DNA from: Acidithiobacillus sp. YTS05
GTDB taxonomy: Bacteria > Pseudomonadota > Gammaproteobacteria > Acidithiobacillales > Acidithiobacillaceae
Length of the DNA stretch: 64,000 nt
Assembly: GCF_024396695.1 (NCBI RefSeq)
Contig: NZ_CP094359.1
Location: 1,798,001 to 1,862,000 of the forward strand
Reading direction: 5' to 3'
The notes beneath the pieces were generated by a model. That model did no database searches and was not told the origin of the DNA. It was given only the letters and a program-made list of their open reading frames with translations. Numbering within the stretch: the first letter of the stretch is position 1; each line of letters starts with the position of its first letter. The translations under genes and the position numbers were made by a program. Below, piece after piece: positions 40,569 through 48,430 of this stretch.

Positions 40569-41237
40569 CTAAGCCGCCCCCTCCAGGGCCTTGCGCAGGT
40601 ACGGATCCATATCGGTGAGGTTATTCAATGCCCAACGCCGATAATCATCCGGCAGATCACAAATTTTGACGCCCTTGTGCTTGCCAAAGGGCATGGTTTC
40701 GGGAATGCGGGCGCGCTCGCTGAACTCCCACAACGCCTCCCAACTGGCTGGCCGCACCGCCAAGACGATCCGGTTGAGGATAACCCGACAAAACTTCACG
40801 TCGGCCAGCGCAGAATGCGCATTTTTGAGGTTTTCCCGGGTCTTGTTGCGGTCTTTGCTGAAGTGATATAGCAAGGCCGACTGCGAGAAGCTGTCGATTT
40901 CCGGCCACAGCCGGCGGCTCATGGCATAGGTGCAGATGCGCTTCACCTCGGGCCGGCCTGCCACCTCCCAGTCGAAATCGATACTGTGCCCCACCAGATA
41001 CTCGGTATCGGCGGGCAACTGGAAGGTACTTGCCGGCGGGCAATCAGCCAGATCTTCATCGAGGATGTGATGCACCGCAATGGCGCCCAGCTCGATTTTC
41101 TTTTCCGGACGGTAGCGTTGCACGAATTGCTCTTCCACCTCCAGGGTGCGCAGGTCATTTACCCGCAACCACGCTGCCTCAATCAGTTGCGGCGCGTTGC
41201 GCCCGGTGGTTTCCGTATCAAAAATCAACGCTGCCAT
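40569..41237 (-). CDS. ExoX-like 3'-5' exonuclease with DUF3820 domain
   Basis: A 222-residue protein. The DnaQ-like exonuclease domain shows IFDTETTG (Asp7, Glu9), VGHSIDFDWEV (third motif) and NAHSALADVKF (His and Asp of the last motif), complete for DEDDh catalysis. The C-terminal part MPFGKHKGVKICDLPDDYRRWALNN is a DUF3820 module, which in E. coli exonuclease X-like proteins follows the nuclease. The likely role is DNA repair or recombination. It starts 29 bases upstream of the antiporter gene's start side and shares its direction, with a 29-base gap between them. Confidence 0.87.
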   Translation of the reverse strand: MAALIFDTETTGRNAPQLIEAAWLRVNDLRTLEVEEQFVQRYRPEKKIELGAIAVHHILDEDLADCPPASTFQLPADTEYLVGHSIDFDWEVAGRPEVKRICTYAMSRRLWPEIDSFSQSALLYHFSKDRNKTRENLKNAHSALADVKFCRVILNRIVLAVRPASWEALWEFSERARIPETMPFGKHKGVKICDLPDDYRRWALNNLTDMDPYLRKALEGAA

Positions 41238-41301
41238 ACTCTCACCCTATCCGAAATCAACGAGCAGGGTATCGACTCCCCGTCCCCCTCGCAAGAGGAG
41301 T

Positions 41302-41646
41302 TTATCGAGACGTGGCGACAAATCCCTCAGTCGCCCACTTCCGCGCCAAGACGTCGAGCCCATCCAGCACCACTCCCAATTCCCGGCCACGTTCGGTCAG
41401 GCCATAGCTGACCTCCGGTGGAACGGTGGGACGATAATCGCGGTAGATAATCCCTGCTTCTTCCAGCAAACGGAGGCGTTCGGTGAGCATGCGTGCGGAT
41501 ATCTTACCTACGGCACGCTGCAGGGCACCAAAACGCAGCGGTCCCTGATTGCGTAGGGTCCAAAGGATATATGTGGTCCACGGGCCCATAAGGAGCCGCA
41601 ACAAGCTATCCATAGGGCAGGCACTTTCCTGAATGGTCTTTCTCAT
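41302..41646 (-). CDS. HxlR-family transcriptional regulator
   Basis: A 114-residue winged-helix regulator. Cys10 in ESACPMDSLLRLL is the position used by YodB/HypR-type redox sensors. GPWTTYILWTLRNQGPLRFGAL and ISARMLTERLRLLEEAGII make the DNA-binding core. It diverges from the pirin/wrbA operon with a short gap holding dyad motifs, exactly the arrangement of quinone- or electrophile-responsive HxlR regulators controlling quinone reductases. Regulation of pirin and wrbA is inferred. Confidence 0.88.
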   Translation of the reverse strand: MRKTIQESACPMDSLLRLLMGPWTTYILWTLRNQGPLRFGALQRAVGKISARMLTERLRLLEEAGIIYRDYRPTVPPEVSYGLTERGRELGVVLDGLDVLARKWATEGFVATSR

Positions 41647-41649
41647 AGT

Positions 41650-41661
41650 TACTAATCAGTA
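41650..41661. promoter_or_regulatory. TACT-N4-AGTA dyad in the HxlR/pirin gap
   Basis: TACTAATCAGTA stands just before the regulator start, and TACCATAGTA near 41684 is a second short dyad. YodB/HxlR regulators bind TAC...GTA-type dyads, so these are candidate operators. Confidence 0.4.
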
Positions 41662-41738
41662 CCTACTTTACAAAAATATATATTACCATAGTATGCAAAA
41701 TCGGTACTACGCGCAAAACCGTGCAGGGAGTCGATACG

Positions 41739-42593
41739 ATGAGCATTTCCCAGTCTTCTGCCCAGAGCCGAGGCGTTGAGAGCGTCATCGCCGGCCGCGT
41801 CACCAGCGACGGCGCCGGAGTCAAACTCACCCGTCTCTTCGAGCGTTCGCTGCAACAGCGGCTCGACCCTTTCCTCATGCTCGACGCCTTTGGCAGCGAT
41901 GAACCCGACGACTATATCGCGGGTTTTCCCGACCACCCGCATCGCGGCTTCGAGACCATTACCTATATGCTGGCAGGCCGCATGCTGCACCGCGACAGCG
42001 CCGGACATGAGGGCCTGCTGGAGAGGGGCGGGGTGCAGTGGATGACAGCGGGCAAAGGGGTGATTCACTCCGAAATTCCGCAGCAGGCCGAGGGACGGAT
42101 GGCCGGCTTTCAGCTTTGGCTGAATCTGCCCGCCGCGGATAAACTCTGCGCGCCCTGGTATCGGGACTTTCAGGCCGCAGATCTGCCGCGCGGTGCCGAT
42201 GCCCAGGGCAACCACTGGACCGTCATTGCCGGCAGTAGTCATGGCGTGCAGGGTGCCGTACAACGGGCGCAAACAGAACCCTTGATCATCGATCTCGAAT
42301 TAGGCGCGGGGGCAAGCTTCTGGCAGGAGTTGCCCCCCAGCCACCACGCCTTTGTCGTGTCCTATGAGGGGGAGGTGCAGATCGGTGCGCGCAAGGTCCC
42401 GGTGCAGCATTTGGCGATTCTGGACGATGCCGGCTCTGGCGTTGCGCTGTCCGCGTCGACCGCCAGCCGGGTCCTGCTGGTCGCGGGGCGACCGTTGGGG
42501 GAACCCATTGCCCAATATGGGCCTTTCGTGATGAATACCGAGGAGCAAATTCAGCAAGCGGTCGCGGACTATCGGGCCGGACAACTGGCGTAA
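41739..42593 (+). CDS. Pirin-family bicupin protein
   Basis: A 284-residue cytoplasmic pirin. The N-terminal cupin has [27 protein letters not shown] (metal-binding His pair) and [18 protein letters not shown] (His, Glu). The C-terminal cupin is less conserved. Bacterial pirins can act as quercetin dioxygenases or metal-dependent redox regulators. AGGGAG lies before ATG 41739. It is followed 19 bases later by wrbA, so a role in quinone/redox stress under the divergent HxlR regulator fits. Confidence 0.92.
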   Translation: MSISQSSAQSRGVESVIAGRVTSDGAGVKLTRLFERSLQQRLDPFLMLDAFGSDEPDDYIAGFPDHPHRGFETITYMLAGRMLHRDSAGHEGLLERGGVQWMTAGKGVIHSEIPQQAEGRMAGFQLWLNLPAADKLCAPWYRDFQAADLPRGADAQGNHWTVIAGSSHGVQGAVQRAQTEPLIIDLELGAGASFWQELPPSHHAFVVSYEGEVQIGARKVPVQHLAILDDAGSGVALSASTASRVLLVAGRPLGEPIAQYGPFVMNTEEQIQQAVADYRAGQLA

Positions 42594-42612
42594 TGGAAAA
42601 AGGAGATCGGAG

Positions 42613-43215
42613 ATGAGCAAAATCTTGGTGCTATATCACAGCCTGTGGGGTCACGTAGAACAGTTGGCCGAAGCAGAAGCAGAGGGTGCGCGCTCGGTGC
42701 CCGGCGTGGAGGTGATCATCAAGCGTGTGCCGGAGACCCTGGATGCGGAAAAGCAGACGGCCATGCACGTCAAGGCGCAAACGGCAGAGGAAGCACACCC
42801 CCATGAATTGGGGGACTATGACGCCATCCTCTTTGGCACCCCCACCCGCTTTGGCAACATGAGTGGCCAAATGCGGAATTTTCTCGATCGCAGCGGCGGT
42901 CTCTGGCAACAAGGCGCCCTGGTGGGCAAGGTCGGCAGCGTGTTTGTCAGTACCGCTTCCCAGCATGGCGGTCAGGAAAGCACCATTCTAACTTTTCATC
43001 CTTTCCTCTTCCATCAGGGGATGATCGTCGTGGGTGTGCCCTATAGCTGCCCCGAGCTGAACAACATGGAGGAGATCAGCGGCGGTACTCCCTATGGGGC
43101 CAGCACCCTCGCCAAAAGCGATGGTAGCCGCCAACCCTCGACCAACGAGCTGGCCATTGCCCGCTTCCAGGGAAAACACGTGGCAGAGATCACCCAGAAA
43201 CTCTTTCCGTCTTGA
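42613..43215 (+). CDS. wrbA: NAD(P)H:quinone oxidoreductase, WrbA type
   Basis: A 200-residue flavodoxin-like FMN enzyme that reduces quinones by two electrons. [21 protein letters not shown] is the FMN phosphate loop, [17 protein letters not shown] the second flavin loop, and [14 protein letters not shown] the third. The length is standard. AAAGGAGATCGGAG precedes the ATG. Operon with pirin; protects against quinone and electrophile stress. Confidence 0.95.
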   Translation: MSKILVLYHSLWGHVEQLAEAEAEGARSVPGVEVIIKRVPETLDAEKQTAMHVKAQTAEEAHPHELGDYDAILFGTPTRFGNMSGQMRNFLDRSGGLWQQGALVGKVGSVFVSTASQHGGQESTILTFHPFLFHQGMIVVGVPYSCPELNNMEEISGGTPYGASTLAKSDGSRQPSTNELAIARFQGKHVAEITQKLFPS

Positions 43216-43294
43216 GCTGTACGTCTTTTGACTAACACATGGGCTTACAGCTGGTTGACGCAAACGCATTCCATCGCTATCCTACGCGAACTTT

Positions 43295-43370
43295 TCCCCG
43301 GTAGCTCAGTCGGTAGAGCGGGTGACTGTTAATCACTAGGTCGGCAGTTCGAGCCTGTCCCGGGGAGCCA
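43295..43370 (+). tRNA. tRNA-Asn (anticodon GTT)
   Basis: A complete cloverleaf: acceptor TCCCCGG / CCGGGGA, D arm GCTC...GAGC, anticodon arm GGTGA-CTGTTAA-TCACT with GTT, T arm GGCAG-TTCGAGC-CTGTC, discriminator G and encoded CCA. Length is 76 bases. A strong terminator follows. Confidence 0.96.
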
Positions 43371-43377
43371 ATGACCG

Positions 43378-43410
43378 AGGCGCTTGGAAATGTTTCCAGG
43401 CGCCTTTTTT
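43378..43410 (+). terminator. Terminator after tRNA-Asn
   Basis: AGGCGC pairs with GCGCCT and TGGAAA with TTTCCA, with one bulge on each strand. A run of T follows. Confidence 0.85.
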
Positions 43411-43445
43411 GTTTACCCTACTCCATCATCGGGAAAATGATATTA

Positions 43446-44099
43446 CTAGTCGTTGCTCCGACATAACCGGAAAATGAGTTCGTCGAAGCGAGCAAGCTCC
43501 TCCCTGCCCTCCTGGCTACGAAGGTCTCGCCTTTCCAATTTTTGTACCATCCATGCCGGTTCATATAACGCATGAACTTCCGCTTCCCCCACAGCAAATG
43601 GCGGACCATCTCGGGCGTCTTGCGGATAATCCAGCGTAATCAGCAGGATGGGCGGACGATTTGGCAGCAGTTCGTGCAGCTTGCGGACGTAATCGCTACG
43701 GACCTCCGGTGGCAGGGCAATAAGCGCTGCCCGATCGTAAACAGCCACCGTGTCAGCCAGATCCGCTGGCGAGAGAGCAAAAAAATCTCCGCAGAGAATT
43801 TCGATACCTTCGCAATGGTAGCGCTGAAAAGCGCCTTGCTGTTCAACTTCGGGTATCAGACCGTGCTCCGCAAAAAATGCCTCGACAGCAATGGGGCTGA
43901 GTTCGACTCCCCGTATCTTATGCCCTTGTTTGGCCAGCCACAGCAGATCCAGGCTCTTGCCACAGAGGGGTACAAAGACCCAGCCATCGCCACTCGCGCC
44001 GAGCTGGCTCCAATAGCGCAATAATTGCGGGTGAAATTCGGAGCGATGAAAACCAATCCGATTTTCCTGCCAGCGCTGCAGCCAGGATTGCGCGTTCAT
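43446..44099 (-). CDS. tpm: Thiopurine S-methyltransferase (TPMT family)
   Basis: A 217-residue SAM-dependent methyltransferase. WLQRWQENRIGFH is the N-terminal family signature, GWVFVPLCGKSLDLLWLAKQG is motif I binding SAM, then GVELSPIAVEAFF and CGDFFAL, and AVYDRAALIALPPE. Bacterial TPMTs methylate thiopurines and detoxify selenite and tellurite by methylation. It is the last gene of the six-gene minus-strand signalling operon and overlaps the EAL gene by 4 bases. This is an odd partner for c-di-GMP proteins. Confidence 0.93.
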   Translation of the reverse strand: MNAQSWLQRWQENRIGFHRSEFHPQLLRYWSQLGASGDGWVFVPLCGKSLDLLWLAKQGHKIRGVELSPIAVEAFFAEHGLIPEVEQQGAFQRYHCEGIEILCGDFFALSPADLADTVAVYDRAALIALPPEVRSDYVRKLHELLPNRPPILLITLDYPQDARDGPPFAVGEAEVHALYEPAWMVQKLERRDLRSQEGREELARFDELIFRLCRSND

Positions 44100-46171
44100 G
44101 ATCCTACTCCGTTGTTCGTTGCTTTGGCTGTCAGCCAGGCCGCCAATTCATCGCGCGGCATAGGCTTGGCAAAGAGGTAACCCTGCAGACGATCCACCCC
44201 TGCCCTGCGCAGGGCCTCGGCCTGAGCCAAGGTTTCCACGCCTTCGGCGACCACTTTCAAATGTAGAGCGCGGGCAATCGCGATGATCGCTTCGATCAAA
44301 TGCCAAACTTCTGCTTGAGAAGCAAAATCGCGCACAAAACTTTGATCAATCTTGAGGGTATCGAACGGCAAGCGATGCAGGGCATTCAACGACGCATACC
44401 CGGTACCAAAATCATCCAGCGCCAAATGAAAACCGACTTTTCCCAAACGTTGCAGGCAATCTCCAGCGGTTTCCAGATTGTTCACGGCTGTAGACTCCGT
44501 CACTTCCACGCAAAGATTGTGCGGCGCGAGTCCATGCTGCTGCACATGTCCAATGAGCTGTGCCGGAAGTTGCGCATGGAGAAGTCCCGGCGGAAAGTTG
44601 ATAGCGACATAGACATCGGCTGGCACCATGCCACCGTGGATCCACTCCTGAATCATCGCCAGGGATCCGTCGAGCATCTGCTCGGTCAACTTTCCAATCA
44701 ATCCCGCTTCTTCCAGCAAGGGGATGAACTCGCCTGGAGAAACACGTTCGCCCTCCTCGCGCTGCCAGCGAGCGAGAGCCTCAAAACCGACAAGCTGCCC
44801 ATGGCTATTGATGATAGGCTGCAACCAGGGCTGAAACGCGCGGCCTTGCAGCGCAGGCGCCAATTCCGCACGCAGTTCTCGACGACGTTTGCTCCGTTGC
44901 CGCAAGGCCTCATCGAAGTGATACAGATCCACTCCAAGCGCATCTGCCTCCTGAGCCGCCAACTGGGCAGCCGCAAAGAGCACATCTGCAGAGGGAAGCA
45001 CATCGCTCAGTACCCTCGTCGCGATGCCCACCACCGCAGTACACGGTAAAAATTCGGAGGAACCTGCATTGGCAATGGCCAGGGCTTGGCGCGCCAGGCT
45101 TTCGCAGGAGGCCGCTCTGCAGTGCTCGTGCTGAGGTACAAGCAGCAGCTGTTCCAATTGCTCTCCGCTGCCAACCATGCAGCTCGGCAACTCTTGCTCA
45201 AGAGCTCTACCCAGCGCAGCGACCGTACGGCGGCGCCCTTCGAGTTTGTCCGAAAAATCGCCGAGATTGGTGAGCTGCAATAGGATTATCGCCTGCTCGC
45301 CCGCTCCCGCCGCCTTGGCGAGCATAGCCTGAGAAACCAGCTCGTCAGCAAGATGCTGGAGATTCGGCAAACCAGTCAGTCGGTTGTTGTACCGCAGGCG
45401 ACTGATGTTGGTATGCGTGCCAGCGCAATACTGACACGATCCATCGTCAGCCCGTAGGGCGGCACCGCGGGTAAGTACCCAGCGATACCGATCATCAGCT
45501 CCGAGAATCCGGTACTCGCAGTGAAAGTCGATCTGCCCGGGAGCCTGCAGAAACCGCTCCCATTCAGCCTCTACACGAGGGTGATCGTCCGGGTGAATGC
45601 GCTGCAACCACACTGCGCAGGAATCCGTACGAGCCACAGATGCGCCGCCGAGCAGTTCGTTCCAGCGGGCGGAATGTTCCATACGGTCTTCCGGCACAAA
45701 CCACTCCCAGATGCCATCGTTGGCCCCGGCCAAAATCAGCTCCTGGCGAGCTTGCGCTTTCTGTAGCTTGTGGTGGGAATGGCTGAGGCTCAAACAGGAT
45801 CGAAGGCGGGCGCGTAAGGTAGCAAAGTCGATGGGCTTGGTAACGTAATCGTTGGCACCCAGGTCGAGCGCCTCGGCGAGACGGTCCTCTTCATCAAACG
45901 CTGTCACCATGAGAATAGGCAGGACATTGGCCGCATGCGTGCTGCGGATCCGCGCCAGAACCTCAAGCCCAGTCAGCCCCGGCAGGCCGATGTCTAGCAG
46001 GATAGCCGCCGCTTGATGCTTTTCCAGCCAAGTCAGGGCGGCCATACCGTCTGCTACCCCCTGCGCCTCCCAGCCCTCTCGAGCAAGCCGGCGCAGCAAA
46101 AGGGCACGGCTGGCGGAGTCATCCTCAACAACCAGAATGGGTGCCTGCGGCGAAATCTCTTCAAAAGTCAC
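44096..46171 (-). CDS. REC-PAS-GGDEF(degenerate)-EAL c-di-GMP phosphodiesterase
   Basis: A 691-residue protein. The receiver domain (10-125) has Asp60 as phosphosite and VTKPID. PAS/PAC spans about 135-260 (GIWEWFVPEDRMEHSARWNELLGG). The GGDEF domain (about 265-430) has lost its signature (GSGEQ instead of GGDEF), so no synthesis is expected. The EAL domain (about 435-680) is complete: GFEALARW, CVEVTES, ALDDFGTGYASL, KIDQSFV, VVAEGVET and GYLFAKPM. It should hydrolyse c-di-GMP under control of phosphorylation. It overlaps the single-domain REC gene upstream and tpm downstream by 4 bases each. Confidence 0.93.
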   Translation of the reverse strand: MTFEEISPQAPILVVEDDSASRALLLRRLAREGWEAQGVADGMAALTWLEKHQAAAILLDIGLPGLTGLEVLARIRSTHAANVLPILMVTAFDEEDRLAEALDLGANDYVTKPIDFATLRARLRSCLSLSHSHHKLQKAQARQELILAGANDGIWEWFVPEDRMEHSARWNELLGGASVARTDSCAVWLQRIHPDDHPRVEAEWERFLQAPGQIDFHCEYRILGADDRYRWVLTRGAALRADDGSCQYCAGTHTNISRLRYNNRLTGLPNLQHLADELVSQAMLAKAAGAGEQAIILLQLTNLGDFSDKLEGRRRTVAALGRALEQELPSCMVGSGEQLEQLLLVPQHEHCRAASCESLARQALAIANAGSSEFLPCTAVVGIATRVLSDVLPSADVLFAAAQLAAQEADALGVDLYHFDEALRQRSKRRRELRAELAPALQGRAFQPWLQPIINSHGQLVGFEALARWQREEGERVSPGEFIPLLEEAGLIGKLTEQMLDGSLAMIQEWIHGGMVPADVYVAINFPPGLLHAQLPAQLIGHVQQHGLAPHNLCVEVTESTAVNNLETAGDCLQRLGKVGFHLALDDFGTGYASLNALHRLPFDTLKIDQSFVRDFASQAEVWHLIEAIIAIARALHLKVVAEGVETLAQAEALRRAGVDRLQGYLFAKPMPRDELAAWLTAKATNNGVGS

Positions 46172-46524
46172 GAATTTATCAATTCCTTAATGGACCCCAG
46201 TAGCGGCTCAAAATCTATCGGTTTACTCAGGTAGGCCTGCGCCCCCAGAGCTAACGCCCTCTCCTGTTCACCCCCCAAGGAATGGGCACTCAGTACGATG
46301 ATCGGTACTGTTGGATCATACTCGCGAATGCGCTCGATTGCCTCCCAGCCACTCATCTCGGGCATCGCCAGATCCATCAGGATGATCTGCGGGCCATGCG
46401 CCTTGGTTGCCTGCACAGCGACGAGACCATTTTCCGCCTCGATGACGGTAAAACCGCGACGCTGTAAGCGACGACCCAGCATATCGCGATTTCGCGCGTC
46501 ATCCTCAGCGAGAAGCAGCTTCAT
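46168..46524 (-). CDS. Single-domain response regulator (CheY-like)
   Basis: A 118-residue receiver: LLAEDDARNRD (acidic pocket), Asp51 in ILMDLAMPEMSGWEA, LSAHS and LSKPID with the conserved Lys. There is no output domain, so it probably relays phosphate within the operon, between the kinase encoded immediately upstream (4-base overlap) and the REC domains of the cyclase or phosphodiesterase. Confidence 0.94.
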   Translation of the reverse strand: MKLLLAEDDARNRDMLGRRLQRRGFTVIEAENGLVAVQATKAHGPQIILMDLAMPEMSGWEAIERIREYDPTVPIIVLSAHSLGGEQERALALGAQAYLSKPIDFEPLLGSIKELINS

Positions 46525-47861
46525 TGCCCCTCTCCTTCCTCTGTCGACGAGAGCGGCAGAAAAAGATGGAAGGTAGAGCCGGCTCCCAGTCGGCTCTCCA
46601 CCTCAATCCGCCCCCCGAGCAATTCGATGAGTTGGCGGGTGAGGGCAAGGCCCAGACCCGTGCCACCGAAGCGACGATCGATGTCGTCCTCGGCCTGCAC
46701 AAAGGCATCGAAGATGCGGTTCAGTCCCTCGGGGCTAATACCAATACCGGTGTCCGAGACCGTCCACAGAACGGCGTCATCTACCCGCTGCACGCGTAAG
46801 GTAACCACGCCATCCTGGGTAAACTTTGCCGCATTGCCGATCAAATTGAGCAGACACTGGCGCAGTTTGCTACTGTCGGTGGCGAGTATGGGGAGTTGCG
46901 TATCCAACTCCAGCGCAAAGCGATTGCCATTACCCTCGACCAAGGGTCGAGCGACAGCCCCTACCGCCCGCGCCAGTTCGGCGGGATGGATAGGTTCTCT
47001 ATGCACTCGGGTCTGGCCGGCCTCGATGCGGCTCATATCCAAAACGTCATTGATCAGCCCCAGCAGATGCCGGCCGGCGTCGCGGATTGCCTGGAGATCG
47101 CTGCGGCTGTTTTCGGCTGGTACACCATCGTCGAGTTCCTCGAGGATCAGCTCGCTATAGCCGATGATAGCATTGAGGGGAGTGCGCAGTTCGTGGCTCA
47201 TGCTGGCAAGAAAACGGCTTTTGGCCAAGGATGCCGCCTCGGCGGCCTGACGACGCTCTTCCAGAGCTCGTTCTTGCGCCCGTTGCTCACGAATATCGCG
47301 CAATAAGCCGACAAAACGGCGTTGTTCGTGGACACAAATTTCAGAGACAGCAAGGCGCACAGGTATTTGTGTTCCATCGCGCCGCCGCACCTCCACCTCA
47401 CGCCCGACGCCGATGATACGCTTCTCACCGGTTTGCAGATAGCGAAGCAGGTAGTCATCATGCTCGCGGGCGTAAGGCTCCGGCATGAACGCCTTGATGT
47501 TGCGACCGATGAGACTATCGTCTGCTGCCAGCAATTGCCTGGCCGCAGGATTGGCTTCCAGAATGGTACCGTGGGCGTCGATCACGATCAGACCATCAAG
47601 CAGGGTATCCCAGGTGGCCTTCAATAGGGCAGAGCGTTCAGCCACGCGCTGATCGAGATCCCGGGCATTGGCCTGTTCCCGATCGAGAAGCCGCGCTACG
47701 GAATCTAGCAGAAAATTGATCAGCAGCACTAGTTGTTCGATGTCAGGGTCGGCAGCTTGCGCGCGGATGGTAAAATCCACCCGACCGTCCACAGCCAGGC
47801 AAAGCTGATTACTGATTTCGTGTAGCGCTTGGCGCAACGGGTCCGGATTGCCTGCCGTCAC
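46521..47861 (-). CDS. Cytoplasmic PAS-domain histidine kinase
   Basis: A 446-residue soluble kinase with no membrane helix. The N-terminal helical region (1-80) is followed by PAS/PAC (about 82-195, TLLDGLIVIDAHGTILEANPA). HisKA has His223 in ASMSHELRTPLNAIIGYSEL, and HATPase has NLIGNAAKFTQDG, DTGIGI and RRFGGTGLGLALTRQLI. It overlaps the H-NOX-like gene by 4 bases, which is the common arrangement for H-NOX proteins that control a cytosolic kinase. Inferred signal flow: heme sensor to kinase to REC. Confidence 0.93.
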   Translation of the reverse strand: MTAGNPDPLRQALHEISNQLCLAVDGRVDFTIRAQAADPDIEQLVLLINFLLDSVARLLDREQANARDLDQRVAERSALLKATWDTLLDGLIVIDAHGTILEANPAARQLLAADDSLIGRNIKAFMPEPYAREHDDYLLRYLQTGEKRIIGVGREVEVRRRDGTQIPVRLAVSEICVHEQRRFVGLLRDIREQRAQERALEERRQAAEAASLAKSRFLASMSHELRTPLNAIIGYSELILEELDDGVPAENSRSDLQAIRDAGRHLLGLINDVLDMSRIEAGQTRVHREPIHPAELARAVGAVARPLVEGNGNRFALELDTQLPILATDSSKLRQCLLNLIGNAAKFTQDGVVTLRVQRVDDAVLWTVSDTGIGISPEGLNRIFDAFVQAEDDIDRRFGGTGLGLALTRQLIELLGGRIEVESRLGAGSTFHLFLPLSSTEEGEGQ

Positions 47862-48430
47862 AGCGAGCCGTCCTTGGCGCTAAATTGCAGCTGAAACGCA
47901 CATTCGGCGTCGCCACGCTTCCGACACTGGAGAACGTCGATTTGCACCTGTTGCCCATAGTGATTGCCAACCTCCTCGGCCAAGGCGAAGTACAGGCCGC
48001 AGAAGCGGTTGGGAGAACGATAATAGACGAGTAACTTTCCTTCCGGACCGTCCTCCACGGCAAATTTATCGTTCACCGCATCGCGTTTTGCCGTATCGCG
48101 CAGGCCCGAGGCCAGCATGTTGTGGATTGCTGGCTGACGGGCCAGGAACTCGCGGGCATCCGCCGATAGCCGAAAAAAAGTTGGAAAGCGGGTGAGGGTT
48201 TCCGCAAGAAAAAACCGCGCATAGGCTCGGAATGCTGCTTCCTGATCCACGCCCAGCACCAGGCAGGCATTTTTCAGGAGCTCGCCGACTTCCTCGTTAT
48301 CGTAATCGGTATCGAGGCGATACTGAAAGTCCGCTGCGAGCCCAGTGCGCCGTTTGACCTCCGTCAGCGCCTCATCACCACCCAACTGCTGGACCATATC
48401 CAACAGCACTTTCTGAATGAGGCCAATCAT
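47858..48430 (-). CDS. H-NOX-like heme (NO/O2) sensor protein
   Basis: A 190-residue HNOB-fold protein. His103 in RQPAIHNML sits where the proximal heme ligand of H-NOX proteins lies, and the C-terminal part GKLLVYYRSPNRFCGLYFAL followed by GQQVQIDVLQCRKRGDAECAF matches the distal family pattern. The heme-propionate motif YxSxR is altered to YRSPNR, shifting the Arg by one. It could bind heme differently or have moved to another ligand. It lies between the diguanylate cyclase and kinase genes, with 4-base overlaps on both sides, so it is the likely input of the circuit. Confidence 0.8.
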   Translation of the reverse strand: MIGLIQKVLLDMVQQLGGDEALTEVKRRTGLAADFQYRLDTDYDNEEVGELLKNACLVLGVDQEAAFRAYARFFLAETLTRFPTFFRLSADAREFLARQPAIHNMLASGLRDTAKRDAVNDKFAVEDGPEGKLLVYYRSPNRFCGLYFALAEEVGNHYGQQVQIDVLQCRKRGDAECAFQLQFSAKDGSL

